From an uncultured Bacteroidales bacterium (lineage in GTDB: Bacteria; Bacteroidota; Bacteroidia; Bacteroidales; F082), in assembly GCA_937902805.1 (NCBI GenBank), contig CALEMB010000137.1, forward strand, positions 1-27,995: a stretch of DNA of 27,995 nt, given 5' to 3'. Shown here piece by piece: positions 1-9,100 of this stretch. A program made the translations under genes and the position numbers. Position 1 is the stretch's first letter, and each line of letters opens with the position of its first letter. The notes beneath the pieces are model-generated. The model did no database searches, had not been told where the DNA came from, and saw only the letters and a list, made by a program, of their open reading frames with translations.

Positions 1-80
1 AGGTACTCCGAGGTAACTCCGAGGTAACTTCGAGGTAACACTGTGATTCCTCTCAGTTTCCTCTCGGTTTCCTCCCAAAT
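1..80. repeat. Inverted pair of 11-bp tandem repeat arrays
   Basis: The left arm (about 1-42) holds roughly four 11-bp units of the form GAGGTAACTCC. The right arm (about 49-79) holds units of the form CCTCTCGGTTT. The reverse complement of the right arm reads as GAGGAAACC-type units, so both arms share a GAGGWAAC core in opposite orientation around a short centre. The array starts at the window edge and may extend further left. It lies upstream of the winged-helix gene and its -7 box. No function is known to me. Confidence 0.75.
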
Positions 81-127
81 CCGTGTCCCGCGTCAAAAAT
101 CATGTAGCTTAATTTTGAACAATTACT

Positions 128-135
128 TATCTTTG
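128..135 (+). promoter_or_regulatory. Bacteroidetes -7 box upstream of winged-helix gene
   Basis: TATCTTTG matches the Bacteroidetes -7 consensus TAnnTTTG and is followed by C. It lies 22 bp before the ATG at 158, giving a short leader. I see no TTTG -33 element at the usual 19-21 bp spacing. Confidence 0.55.
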
Positions 136-157
136 CATTTTCCAAAAAAAAGGCCCC

Positions 158-1207
158 ATGAACCCTGTCGCCCTCAGATTACTCAACCAGCAGCTTGTCG
201 CACCGCAATTCGCCGACCCCGCCGATGTGGTCAGCCATTTGGGTGCAATCCAAGCCCAAGAATACCGCATGATGCGTTGGGCTGTGGCCATGCGCACAAG
301 CAAGCCCTCTGCGAAGGCGTTCAAGAAGGCATACGACAGCGGACGGATCATCCGCATGCATCTGATGCGTGGCACCTGGCAGCTGGTAACTGCCGAAGAC
401 TATTGGCCCATGCTTGAACTTTGCGCACCCAAGGCTATCGCCGTCACAAAAGGCTGGATGAGCAGCAATAAAATCTCCATCCCCGAAGATGAGTTGATGC
501 GCATCAGGGAAATCCTCATTGAAACGGCCGCCGACAAAGGCAGCGTAACAAAAGAGGATTTCGTCCAAGCCCTGGCTGAAAAAGGCATTCGGATGGACGA
601 CCATCGCCTATCGTACCATATCCGCATGGGTGAGCTGTCGGGAACCCTTTGCAGCGGCGACCTGCTACCAATGAAAGCTTCTTATGCCCTCTCCACAGAG
701 AAAGTGGGGCAAAGAATCAAGGTCGACCGAGACGAAGCCTTGATGCGCTTCACCCGCAAATACTTCAAAAGCCGACAGCCTGCTACGCTTGAAGACTTTG
801 TGTGGTGGTCGGGACTGAACATCAGCGACTGCAAAAAAGGAATAGAATTATTGGGTGATTACCTCCATATAGAGACGGTGTTCACCCCATCTCTACCACG
901 CAGAGAATTCTACTTGACCGACGACTGTCGTACTAGGGGTTTCAAGAAGGGCAAATTTCTCCTCATCTCCCCTTACGACGAATACCTTATCGGTTACAAG
1001 AGCCGCGACATTGTGCTCCCACCTGAAAACAAGCATCGCGCCCACAACAACAGCGGTATATTCCAGCCCATCATCGCCCACGACGGCATCATCTGCGGCA
1101 ACTGGGCACCTTTCAAGGAGGAATGTTGGGTTGACTTTTTCGAAGGGGACTTTACTATTGAGGATGTCCAAGAGGAATGGGAAAAATACAGACGCACGAT
1201 GAAATAA
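158..1207 (+). CDS. Winged-helix DNA-binding protein, AlkZ/YcaQ (HTH_42) family
   Basis: This 349-aa cytoplasmic protein resembles the HTH_42 family (PF06224), which includes the DNA glycosylases AlkZ and AlkX/YcaQ that excise alkylated or cross-linked bases. Seen in the sequence: the N-terminal LRLLNQQL and HLGAIQAQEY segments, with a Gln-Ala-Gln at residues 32-34 where AlkZ has its catalytic QxQ motif. A segment near residue 265 (KFLLISPYDEYLIGY) resembles the C-terminal family block. The start at 158 follows a -7 box by 22 bp and gives a full-length family member. The gene is monocistronic, ending at a hairpin shared with the convergent DUF1508 gene. That it repairs DNA is inferred from the family; many Bacteroidetes members are uncharacterised. 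Confidence 0.8.
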   Translation: MNPVALRLLNQQLVAPQFADPADVVSHLGAIQAQEYRMMRWAVAMRTSKPSAKAFKKAYDSGRIIRMHLMRGTWQLVTAEDYWPMLELCAPKAIAVTKGWMSSNKISIPEDELMRIREILIETAADKGSVTKEDFVQALAEKGIRMDDHRLSYHIRMGELSGTLCSGDLLPMKASYALSTEKVGQRIKVDRDEALMRFTRKYFKSRQPATLEDFVWWSGLNISDCKKGIELLGDYLHIETVFTPSLPRREFYLTDDCRTRGFKKGKFLLISPYDEYLIGYKSRDIVLPPENKHRAHNNSGIFQPIIAHDGIICGNWAPFKEECWVDFFEGDFTIEDVQEEWEKYRRTMK

Positions 1208-1212
1208 ACAAA

Positions 1213-1244
1213 AAAATGGAACAGCTATTCTGCCGTTCCATTTT
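1213..1244. terminator. Bidirectional intrinsic terminator between convergent genes
   Basis: AAAATGGAAC at 1213-1222 pairs perfectly with GTTCCATTTT at 1235-1244 around a 12-nt loop. The A-run on the left and T-run on the right give a U-tail in either direction. It sits between the convergent winged-helix and DUF1508 genes. Confidence 0.65.
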
Positions 1245-1268
1245 CAATTTTGGGTGAATGCCAAAGAC

Positions 1269-1601
1269 TTAGACCGTCTCGTCGACGACGGGAGCCTCGG
1301 GGGCGTTCTTCATCACAGAGGCGATGCCATTCTTCATGTTCACCTCGTTGGCATACATCTGGCTTGAACCGATGATTTGGCCGTTGGTGGCCAGCAAATT
1401 GAAGAAAGGTTTGCCGTTGGAGGCCACCTTCTTGTCGAAACGCTTCTCTTCCATGCAGTTCTTTTTGACGGACTCAACACCATTGAGGCAGGAAGCCTTG
1501 GTCTTGTAGCCTTCGCTGGTGAGGATGACTTGGCCGTTGGTGGCCTTCAGGTTGAACTGGAACTCGCCGTTCTTTCTGGTTGTGATAACAAATTTACCCA
1601 T
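1269..1601 (-). CDS. YegP-like DUF1508 protein with two tandem repeats
   Basis: This 110-aa protein belongs to the YegP/DUF1508 family (PF07411) of small cytoplasmic proteins whose biochemical role is not established. Two copies of the roughly 50-residue unit are visible. The first has FQFNLKATNGQVILTSEGY followed by NGVESVKKN. The second has FFNLLATNGQIIGSSQMY followed by NGIASVMKN. Each unit carries the hallmark A-x-NGQ-x-I-x-x-S signature. The length equals the usual two-repeat form. A full promoter (-33 and -7) lies just upstream, so it is probably transcribed alone, although the LytTR regulator gene reads in the same direction from further upstream. Confidence 0.88.
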   Translation of the reverse strand: MGKFVITTRKNGEFQFNLKATNGQVILTSEGYKTKASCLNGVESVKKNCMEEKRFDKKVASNGKPFFNLLATNGQIIGSSQMYANEVNMKNGIASVMKNAPEAPVVDETV

Positions 1602-1632
1602 AATTATCTGTTTTTAAAGTTGGTTTACGGTG

Positions 1633-1663
1633 CAAATATACATTTTTTCTTTGCTTCGTCAAA
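1633..1663 (-). promoter_or_regulatory. Complete Bacteroidetes promoter for the DUF1508 gene
   Basis: On the minus strand, TTTG (1660-1663) serves as the -33 element and TATATTTG (1633-1640) as the -7 element, with a 19-bp spacer. This fits the Bacteroidetes consensus TTTG-N19-21-TAnnTTTG. The start codon at 1601 lies 32 bp downstream. Confidence 0.65.
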
Positions 1664-1675
1664 AAAAACAGATTT

Positions 1676-2395
1676 TTATTGCAACCGCGCCAACAGCTCG
1701 TCACGATAGCTTGCACCCACGGGCACTTTGTTGCCAGCCACGGTGACATCTGACTTGTCCAAGTCCTGAATATGCTTGAACGACACGATGTACGACTTGT
1801 GGACACGAACAAACTTATCCTTGGGTAGAATCTCCTCAAGGTCCTTCAAGGCAAACAAAGCCGTGATACGGCGCTGTGTGGTGTGGAAGGTCACATATTC
1901 ATGCTGGCCCTCAATGAAAAGCAGGTCGTCATAGTTGATCTTATACAACTTGTAATCAGCCTTCACCGTGATGAAATCGTTGGATTTGCTGATGCTGTCG
2001 GCAGCCACCTTGTGCGCCTCTTCCGCCTTGGGCTGCACGTCGCCGATAGCCTTATTGATAGCCTGGAAGAAACGCGGGAAGTCGAAAGGCTTGAGCAGGT
2101 AATCGACGACAGAAAGGTTGAAAGCGTCGACGGCATATTCCGAATAGGCCGTAGTGAAGATGATGGCAGGCTTTTTCTCCAAGCTCTTCACCAGCTCAAG
2201 ACCCGTCAAATCAGGCATTTGGATATCCAGAAGCATGATGTCAACAGCATTGTTTTTCAGGGCTTCCATGGCTTCAAAAGCATTGGAACAAGTAGCTACA
2301 AGCTGCAACGACTCCACTTTGGAGACATAATCCTGCAAAAGTTTCTGAGCCAGATACTCATCGTCGACGATGATCACATTATATTTCCCGTTCAT
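1676..2395 (-). CDS. LytTR-family response regulator
   Basis: This 239-aa protein is a LytR/AlgR-type DNA-binding response regulator. The receiver domain (residues about 5-120) shows the acidic pair D11-D12, phosphoacceptor D57 in LLDIQMP, T82 and K102 in LLKPFD. A LytTR DNA-binding domain (about 140-239) follows, with FITVKADYK, IEGQHEYVTFHT and FVRVHKSYIV. The start overlaps the end of the sensor kinase gene by 4 bp (ATGA), so the two are translationally coupled and form one two-component system. Target genes are not shown by the sequence. The divergent RND efflux operon is the obvious candidate, which is inference from position only. Confidence 0.93.
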   Translation of the reverse strand: MNGKYNVIIVDDEYLAQKLLQDYVSKVESLQLVATCSNAFEAMEALKNNAVDIMLLDIQMPDLTGLELVKSLEKKPAIIFTTAYSEYAVDAFNLSVVDYLLKPFDFPRFFQAINKAIGDVQPKAEEAHKVAADSISKSNDFITVKADYKLYKINYDDLLFIEGQHEYVTFHTTQRRITALFALKDLEEILPKDKFVRVHKSYIVSFKHIQDLDKSDVTVAGNKVPVGASYRDELLARLQ

Positions 2396-3453
2396 AGTTC
2401 TATCTTGACTTTATAAATTCCGTTATCTTGTTTAATATCAAATACATAAGACTCACCATAGTGCAACATTAAACGCTGTTGCACGTTGACTTGTCCGATG
2501 CCCGACTTCTTCGCTTCTTCCCCACTGACAACCACCGACTTAACATTTGGGGCTATGGTGTTCTCCGTATCAAAGAAGAAGCGGTGCCCTCTTTGCCGGA
2601 TGCTGACATGCACATGACCCTCAGGATGCGTCTCCAAACGGCTGTATTTGAAGCAGTTCTCTATGATAGGTTGTAACAGCATGGGAGCTATCATAAAGTT
2701 TTCATTCTCGATTTCCTGTTCCAGCACCACGTCGCGCTTACCCGCCATACGCATTAGCTGAAAGTCGATGAAATTCTCAATATAGTGGATTTCCTTGTTC
2801 AGGGGAATCATCTCAGCCTGGCAGTCGACAAGCACATAGCGCAACATCTCGGAGAGTTTCAACACGCCACTGGCGGCATTGTCGTCGTGGGTATAAACCA
2901 TAGAATAGATATTGTTCAGCGCGTTGAACAAAAAATGCGGGTTGATTTGAGATTTCAGGTAACGTAGTTCCATGTCCAATTTCTCACTCGACAGTTGTTG
3001 GGCGATGGCTTTCTCCTCGTTTTCCTTGCGTTGGTAATAGAAAATCAAGGTCACGGCGTAGATGGCAATAAACCAAATTAGGCGCACCATATATGACATG
3101 AAAACAGGGTAACCTGCTATTTCCGAGAAAGGCCGTTGGTGGATGAGATGCAAGAAAACGCTGTCGAGGGCTGTGAAAGCCGTCGCCCAAATCGGCACGA
3201 CAGGAATGGAAAGCAGGATAAACAGCACCACCTTGTTTGGCTTCAAGAGATACTCGATCAGCACCTTGTTGACGAAAGCGACGAACATCACCACCATGCC
3301 GACAAAACACAATGAACTGACCAAGCGGAAGAGCATGTTGCCGTCAGAGTGCACCGTAAAGAACACGAGGAACAGCACAAGCCAGATAATGCCCCACTTA
3401 TAGAGGCGTTGCAACAGGTCGAGATTGTCGGTTGGCAGTGTCGGTCGCTTCAT
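2392..3453 (-). CDS. LytS-like membrane sensor histidine kinase
   Basis: This 353-aa inner-membrane kinase has four hydrophobic segments in the first half, starting at WGIIWLVLFLVFF and ending at LIWFIAIYAVTLIF. A charged linker follows, then the HisKA_7TM/LytS-type phosphoacceptor block QINPHFLFNALN (His about residue 173) and the ATP-binding N-box LLQPIIENCFKYS (Asn about 266). I chose the start at 3453 (MKRPTLPTDN). The frame stays open to an ATG at 3537, but a -7 box (3476-3483) lies between the two, so that upstream ATG would precede the transcript. It acts on the LytTR regulator encoded by the overlapping downstream gene. Confidence 0.9.
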   Translation of the reverse strand: MKRPTLPTDNLDLLQRLYKWGIIWLVLFLVFFTVHSDGNMLFRLVSSLCFVGMVVMFVAFVNKVLIEYLLKPNKVVLFILLSIPVVPIWATAFTALDSVFLHLIHQRPFSEIAGYPVFMSYMVRLIWFIAIYAVTLIFYYQRKENEEKAIAQQLSSEKLDMELRYLKSQINPHFLFNALNNIYSMVYTHDDNAASGVLKLSEMLRYVLVDCQAEMIPLNKEIHYIENFIDFQLMRMAGKRDVVLEQEIENENFMIAPMLLQPIIENCFKYSRLETHPEGHVHVSIRQRGHRFFFDTENTIAPNVKSVVVSGEEAKKSGIGQVNVQQRLMLHYGESYVFDIKQDNGIYKVKIEL

Positions 3454-3475
3454 CACTTTTCTTTGGATTCGACTG

Positions 3476-3483
3476 CAAAGATA
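3476..3483 (-). promoter_or_regulatory. -7 box for the LytS/LytTR operon
   Basis: TATCTTTG followed by C on the minus strand matches TAnnTTTG. It is 23 bp from the chosen kinase start at 3453 and decides against the longer reading frame. No clear -33 TTTG is seen. Confidence 0.55.
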
Positions 3484-3569
3484 ATTTGTTTTTAACGGAA
3501 AGGAAGAATTTTTCATTGAATCGTCTAAATATTTCATTGAAAACCGCCTTTATTAGCAACAAATATTGC

Positions 3570-3577
3570 TATTTTTG
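3570..3577 (+). promoter_or_regulatory. -7 box for the efflux operon
   Basis: TATTTTTG followed by C matches TAnnTTTG. It lies 44 bp upstream of the tolC-like start at 3621. With the minus-strand -7 box at 3476-3483 it makes a divergent promoter region of about 165 bp between the regulator and efflux operons. Confidence 0.5.
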
Positions 3578-3620
3578 CACCTCTTTTATTTAATGCATGT
3601 ACCGCACAATTTATGTTTTT

Positions 3621-4934
3621 ATGAAAAAATTGATAATCAATATTTTATCTATTACAGCATTCTTTTTAGCCTCAGTATCACTGAAAGCTCAGGATGCCCA
3701 GCCATTAAAACTCACGCTCGACCAAGCCTTGGAGATCGCCCTTTCGGAAAACTACACCCTCAAAATTGCCGATATGACGGTTGAAAAGACAGGCTATGCG
3801 AAAAAAGGCAGCTACGCCTCGTTGTATCCCAACATCAACATTAGTGGTTCGTACCAGCGCACCTTGCAGAAACAGGTGATGGTGATGGATATGGGCGGTC
3901 AGACGATGGAGATTAAGGTGGGCCGTGACAACAACATCAACACCACTGCAACAGCAAGCATGCCGTTGGTGAATGCCTCGCTGTGGGAAAGTCTGAAACT
4001 GTCCGCCATGGACGTGGAGATGGCCGTAGAACAAGCCCGTTCATCCAGGATTGCCATGATCTCGCAGGTGAAACAAGCCTTCTACGCCGTGTTGCTGGCC
4101 CAAGAATCATATAAGGTGATGAGTCAGGTCTACGAAAATGCACAAAAGAACTTTGAAAAGGCTGATCAACGTTACAATGTAGGTAAAGCTTCTGAGGTGG
4201 AACGCCTTCGCGCCCAGGTGACGATGATGAACGCCGAACCCAATGTTTCGAGTGCCGAAAATGCGGTTTTACTGGCCACATGGCAACTGAAAGCCGTCAT
4301 GGGTCTCGCCCTCGACACCGAAGTGGAAGTGGTTGGCGACCTCAACAACTACACCGAAACTCTGTTGACACCCTATGCCTCAGAAGACGACCTCAGCAAT
4401 AACAGCACCCTCATGCAGCTCGACATCCAAGACCGCATGCTTGAGTCGACCATCAGGATGCAGAAAAAGCAATACATTCCCACGCTGGCGGCATCCATCA
4501 ACTATAACTACAGCGCCATGGGCGACAACGAACTAAGTTGGTTCCCCTCCTCCACTGCCGCCTTGAGCCTCAGCCTGCCCGTTTTCGACGGTTTACAAAA
4601 ACATTATACCATCAAGCAGACAAAGGTGACACGCAACATGCTCGCCCTGCAACGCGAGGACACCGAGCGCAACTTGCGCATCGCCATCCGCAACTACAAC
4701 GACCAGATGGCACTCTGCGTTAAGAACTATGAAGCCGCTAACGCCACCGTGTCCATTGCACAGAAGAGCTACGACATCTCCGAAAAGATGTTTGAAGTCG
4801 GCAAGGCCACCATGGTTGAGCTTAACGATGCGCAACTTGCTTTGGCACAGGCACAACTCACCCAGGCTCAAGCCGTCTACAACTTCATGGTCACCAAAGC
4901 CTCGCTGGATGAACTGATTGGAAAAGAAGAATAA
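3621..4934 (+). CDS. TolC-family outer-membrane efflux channel
   Basis: This 437-aa protein is the outer-membrane component of a tripartite efflux pump. I start it at 3621 (MKKLIINILS), because this gives a clean Sec signal peptide ending near SLKAQ; the ATG at 3597 would add eight residues in front of it. Two OEP (PF02321) repeats are visible. Each ends in a related helical motif: RYNVGKASEVERLRAQ in the first and MFEVGKATMVELNDAQ in the second, followed by Gln/Ala-rich helix. Length is typical. It is first in an operon with the MFP and RND genes. Substrate cannot be told from the sequence. Confidence 0.93.
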   Translation: MKKLIINILSITAFFLASVSLKAQDAQPLKLTLDQALEIALSENYTLKIADMTVEKTGYAKKGSYASLYPNINISGSYQRTLQKQVMVMDMGGQTMEIKVGRDNNINTTATASMPLVNASLWESLKLSAMDVEMAVEQARSSRIAMISQVKQAFYAVLLAQESYKVMSQVYENAQKNFEKADQRYNVGKASEVERLRAQVTMMNAEPNVSSAENAVLLATWQLKAVMGLALDTEVEVVGDLNNYTETLLTPYASEDDLSNNSTLMQLDIQDRMLESTIRMQKKQYIPTLAASINYNYSAMGDNELSWFPSSTAALSLSLPVFDGLQKHYTIKQTKVTRNMLALQREDTERNLRIAIRNYNDQMALCVKNYEAANATVSIAQKSYDISEKMFEVGKATMVELNDAQLALAQAQLTQAQAVYNFMVTKASLDELIGKEE

Positions 4935-4940
4935 TCAAAC

Positions 4941-4995
4941 GGCGTTTCGACAAGCTCAACGACCTACAAAAGGTCCCTGAGCCTGTCGAAGGGCC
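4941..4995. repeat. Inverted repeat of the TTCGACAAGCTCA type
   Basis: The left arm (4941-4964) and right arm (4972-4995) pair at 19 of 24 positions around a 7-bp loop. The cores are TTCGACAAGCTCA on the left and TGAGCCTGTCGAA on the right. Closely similar words recur as dispersed repeats in many bacterial assemblies, which is recollection rather than a search. It fills most of the gap between the tolC-like and MFP genes, where it could form an mRNA hairpin that tunes relative expression. There is no U-tract. Confidence 0.8.
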
Positions 4996-5026
4996 GAACA
5001 TATATAGAAAAACAAACTACAAATCA

Positions 5027-6055
5027 ATGAAATACATTAAATTTAGTATCATCACACTCGCCGTTGCCGCTATGATGACGGCATGCGGTTCGAAAGACAC
5101 ATCAACCACCACAACAGGTCAACCCGCAGAAAAAGCAGCTCCTGTGGTCAGCGTCATCACGGCGCAAGCCGAAGACGTAGATGTCACCAACACCTTCACT
5201 TCCAACATTGAACCCTATGCTACGAACAACATCGTTTCCCAGACGGCAGGCCGTATCGTGAGCATCAATGTCGAAGTGGGCGACAAGGTGCACAAAGGAC
5301 AACTTTTGGCCAAAATGGACGACGTAAACCTCTCCAAGACCCGCTTGCAGTATGTCAACGACTCGACCGAACTCGGCCGTCTGACGGAACTATATAATAT
5401 AGGTGCCGTCTCGCAAGCCGATTACGACATGGCCAAGCTCTCGCTGAACGTGACAAAAAAAACTTACGAGAACCTTGCAGAGAACACCTACCTCCGCAGC
5501 CCCATCAACGGCGTGGTGACCGCCCGTAACTACGACAAAGGCGACATGTACAGCATGGCCCTGCCTATCTTCGTGGTGGAGCAAATCCAGCCCGTGAAGA
5601 TGTTGGTCAACATTTCTGAGAGCCTCTTCACCCAAGTCCACAAAGGCATGGAGTTCGACATTGTTGTCGATGCCTATCCCAACGAGGTCTTCAAAGGCAC
5701 GGTGAACCTGCTCTACCCCACCATCAACTCGGCCACGCACACCTTCCCCGTTGAGGTCATCTGCCAGAACGCCGACCAACGTTTGCGTCCCGGCATGTTT
5801 GCCCGCGTGACGGCCACCTTCGGCACCAACCACAACGTCGTGGTTCCCGATGTCGCCGTTGTCAAGCAGCAAGGTTCAGGCGAGCATTTTATCTATGTCC
5901 TCAATGCCGACAACACTGTTACTTATACTAAAGTGGAACTCGGTCGTCGTTTGGGCAACCGCTACGAGATTGTCTCAGGCATCAAGGAGGGCGACAGGGT
6001 GGTCACAGAAGGACAGGTCCGTTTGAAGAATGGTGTTAGTGTTACTGTGAAATGA
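5027..6055 (+). CDS. RND efflux periplasmic adaptor (MFP) lipoprotein
   Basis: This 342-aa membrane-fusion protein bridges the RND pump and the TolC-like channel. It has a lipoprotein signal peptide with lipobox MTAC (Cys20). Next comes the biotinyl-lipoyl-like half-motif GRIVSINVEVGDKVHKGQLLAKMD, given here as positions about 80-103, and a short alpha-hairpin around YNIGAVSQADYDMAKL. The second lipoyl half is LRSPINGVVTARNYDKGD. Beta-barrel and membrane-proximal domains follow, including LRPGMFARVTATFG and GIKEGDRVVTEGQVRLKNG. All are hallmarks of the AcrA/HlyD_D23 family. It is the second gene of the efflux operon. Confidence 0.95.
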   Translation: MKYIKFSIITLAVAAMMTACGSKDTSTTTTGQPAEKAAPVVSVITAQAEDVDVTNTFTSNIEPYATNNIVSQTAGRIVSINVEVGDKVHKGQLLAKMDDVNLSKTRLQYVNDSTELGRLTELYNIGAVSQADYDMAKLSLNVTKKTYENLAENTYLRSPINGVVTARNYDKGDMYSMALPIFVVEQIQPVKMLVNISESLFTQVHKGMEFDIVVDAYPNEVFKGTVNLLYPTINSATHTFPVEVICQNADQRLRPGMFARVTATFGTNHNVVVPDVAVVKQQGSGEHFIYVLNADNTVTYTKVELGRRLGNRYEIVSGIKEGDRVVTEGQVRLKNGVSVTVK

Positions 6056-6147
6056 ATGTTGAATTGTTGATTGTTTAATTGTTGAACCGTTGTTGTAACG
6101 CGGCATTACCAAACACTTAAACAATTCAACATCAAACAATTAAACGA
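6056..6147. repeat. AT-rich inverted heptad repeats between MFP and RND genes
   Basis: The left arm (about 6057-6086) and right arm (about 6109-6146) are built from 7-bp-spaced words such as AATTGTTG and TTAAACAA. The reverse complement of the right arm contains GTTTAATTGTT and GTTGAATTGTT, both also present in the left arm. The centre is GC-richer (TAACGCGGCATTA). TTGTTTAATTGTTGAA (6071-6086) recurs exactly at 21111-21126. The gap is non-coding and inside an operon. Confidence 0.7.
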
Positions 6148-6154
6148 ATAAAAG

Positions 6155-9100
6155 ATGAGTCTACAAAGAACAGCAGTCAATAATCCGGTGACGACGGCAT
6201 TGATTTTCGTCGCCATCGCCATCTTCGGCATCTTCTCCCTGATGAACCTCTCCATCAACCAGTTACCTAACATGGAGACGAACTTCATCATGGTGATGAC
6301 CTCCTATCCCGGAGCCAGTGCCGCCGATATCGAGACCAATATTTCCAAAACTTTGGAGAACACGCTGAATGCCGTCCCCGACCTGAAGCACCTTTCCTCC
6401 ACCTCGCGTGAGAACACCTCAGTGCTGTCGTTGGAGTTTGAGAGCGGCATCGACATCGAGACCGCCACCAACAACGTGCGCGACAAAATCGACATGGTCA
6501 GAAACTACCTACCCGACGGGGCCACCAACCCTGTCTTGTTCAAGTTCAACGCCGAGGACATGCCTATTATGCTGCTCAGTGTGACGGCAGATGAGAGTCT
6601 GGCCGCCTTGGACAAAATCATCGAGGACCGCATCACCACGCCATTGGCACGTGTGAGCGGTGTGGGTACGGTGTCGGCCAACGGCGCACCCAAGCGTGAA
6701 ATCCAGGTCTATGTCGACCCGAACAAGTTGGAGGCCTACAACCTGACCTTGGAAAGCATCTCCAATACCCTTGCCACCGAAAACCGTAACGTGCCTGCTG
6801 GTTATATCGACATTGGCTCCAACAGCTACAGCCTGCGTATCCAGAAGGAGTTCACCTCCGCCAAGGAAATGGAAGATATCATCGTCGGTTCACGCGGCAA
6901 CGCGCCCATTTACCTGCATGATGTAGCCACCGTCATTGACGGCTCTGAAGAGCGCATCCAGGAGTCGTACAGCAACGGCCGTCAAGGTGCCACCATCATC
7001 ATCCAAAAGCAGACCGACGCCAACGCTGTCAATGTCATCAAGGGCATCAAGAAACAGCTGGAAGTCATCGAGCCTAACCTGCCCTCCGATGTCAAACTGA
7101 ACATCATCGTCGACGGCTCCACCTTCATCCAAAACACCGTCAACAACCTGCGTGACACCATTTTCATCACCTTTATCCTGGTAATGCTGGTTGTGTTTGT
7201 CTTCCTAGGCCGCTGGCGCGCCACTTTCATCATCGTGCTGGCCATCCCGATTTCACTGTTGGCATCTTTGATTTACTTGTATGCCACTGGCAACACGCTG
7301 AATATCATCTCCATGTCGTCACTAACCATCGCTATCGGTATGGTGGTGGACGACGCTATCGTGGTGTTGGAGAATATCACCACGCATATCGAACGAGGCT
7401 CGAAGCCCAAGGAGGCTGCCGTACATGCCACCCAAGAAGTGCAACTTTCTGTTATTGCCTCCACCTTAACTATGTTGGCGGTGTTCCTGCCTTTGACGAT
7501 GATCAAAGGCACCACGGGCGTGATGTTCAAGCAGTTGGGTTGGATTGTGTCCATCATCATGATTGTTTCCACCACTGGTGCCTTGACATTGGTGCCGATG
7601 ATGTGCTCCCGCATGTTGGTGATGAACCCTCACCAAAGCAAGTTCCACAAGGCTATCTTCCGTCCCATCAACAAAGGCTTGGATGCCATCAGCAACGGCT
7701 ACGCCCGCCTCATCGGTTGGTGCGTCAACCATCGCAAGGTGGTCATCATCGGCATGTTGGCATTGTTTGCCCTTTCCGTCGGCCTACTTGGCCCAACCTT
7801 GAGAACCGAGATGATGCCCAAGATGGACGAAGGCCGTCTGAGCATCAGTATCGAACTGCCGACGGGCACGGGACAAGATGTCACGGGTGCCTTCGCCAAG
7901 AACCTCGCCGAAGATTTCATGGCCATCCCCGAGGTGAAGATTTGTAACTACAGCTTCGGTCAGGCCGACTCCGACAACGCCTTTGCTTCGATGCGTAGCA
8001 ACGGCACGCACATCATGTCGTTCAACCTACGCCTCGGCACCAAGACAGAACGCCGTAAGGCAGGGCTGAGAAAGACCAGCGAGGTGGCCGACGAGATTCG
8101 TGCCAAGCTCAACGCTATGCCCGAAATCAAGAAAGCCAACGTCAGTGAAGGCGGTGGCGGTATGGGCGGCATGAGCACTGTTCAGGTCGAAATCTATGGC
8201 TATGACTTCAACACCACGGATAATGTGGCTAACGAGATTGCCCAAAAGCTCCGTGACCGTGGCATATTGCAAGTCCTCGTCAGCCGTGACGCTTACACGC
8301 CTGAATATCAAGTCGACTTCGACCGTGAGAAGCTTGCTTTGAATGGCTTGAACAGTACCACAGCTGCCACTTACGTCAAAAACCGAATCAACGGCTCGGT
8401 AGGTTCCTACTACCGCGAGGACGGCGAGGAATACGACATCCGTGTGCGTTATGCCCCAGAATTCCGCAAGAGCGTGGAAGACATCGAAGACATTAAGATC
8501 TACAATAGCTATGGACAAGCCGTCCGCGTGGGCGACTTGGGCGAAGTGGTTGAAACGCTCACACCGCCTCAAATCCAGCGCAAGGACCGTGAACGTATGG
8601 TCAGCGTCACTGCTGTCGTCGGCAAAGGACAGGTACTGAGTGACGTCGTCAAGATTTGCGAAGAAGTCATTAGTGAGACCGCCATCCCTTCCGAGATCAT
8701 GACCAAAATTGCCGGTGACTATGAAACCCAACAAGAGATGTTTGGCGATTTGCTCACCCTGCTTGTCCTGATTATCATCTTGGTGTACATCGTGATGGCC
8801 TCGCAGTTCGAGAACCTGATGAAGCCTTTCGTCATCATGTTCTCCGTGCCTTTCACCTTCACTGGTGTGTTGCTCGGTCTCTGGGCCACCAACACCGCCT
8901 TGGGCGCCATGGCTTTCGTCGGTGTCTTGATTCTGATGGGTATCGTCGTGAAGAACGGTATCGTGCTCATCGACTATACCACGCTGTTGGAAGAGCGTGG
9001 TGCCGAGGTAAGGGAAGCCACCGTGCAAGCTGCCCGTTCGCGTCTGCGTCCCATCTTGATGACCACGCTGACCACCGTCTTGGGTATGATTCCGTTGGCC

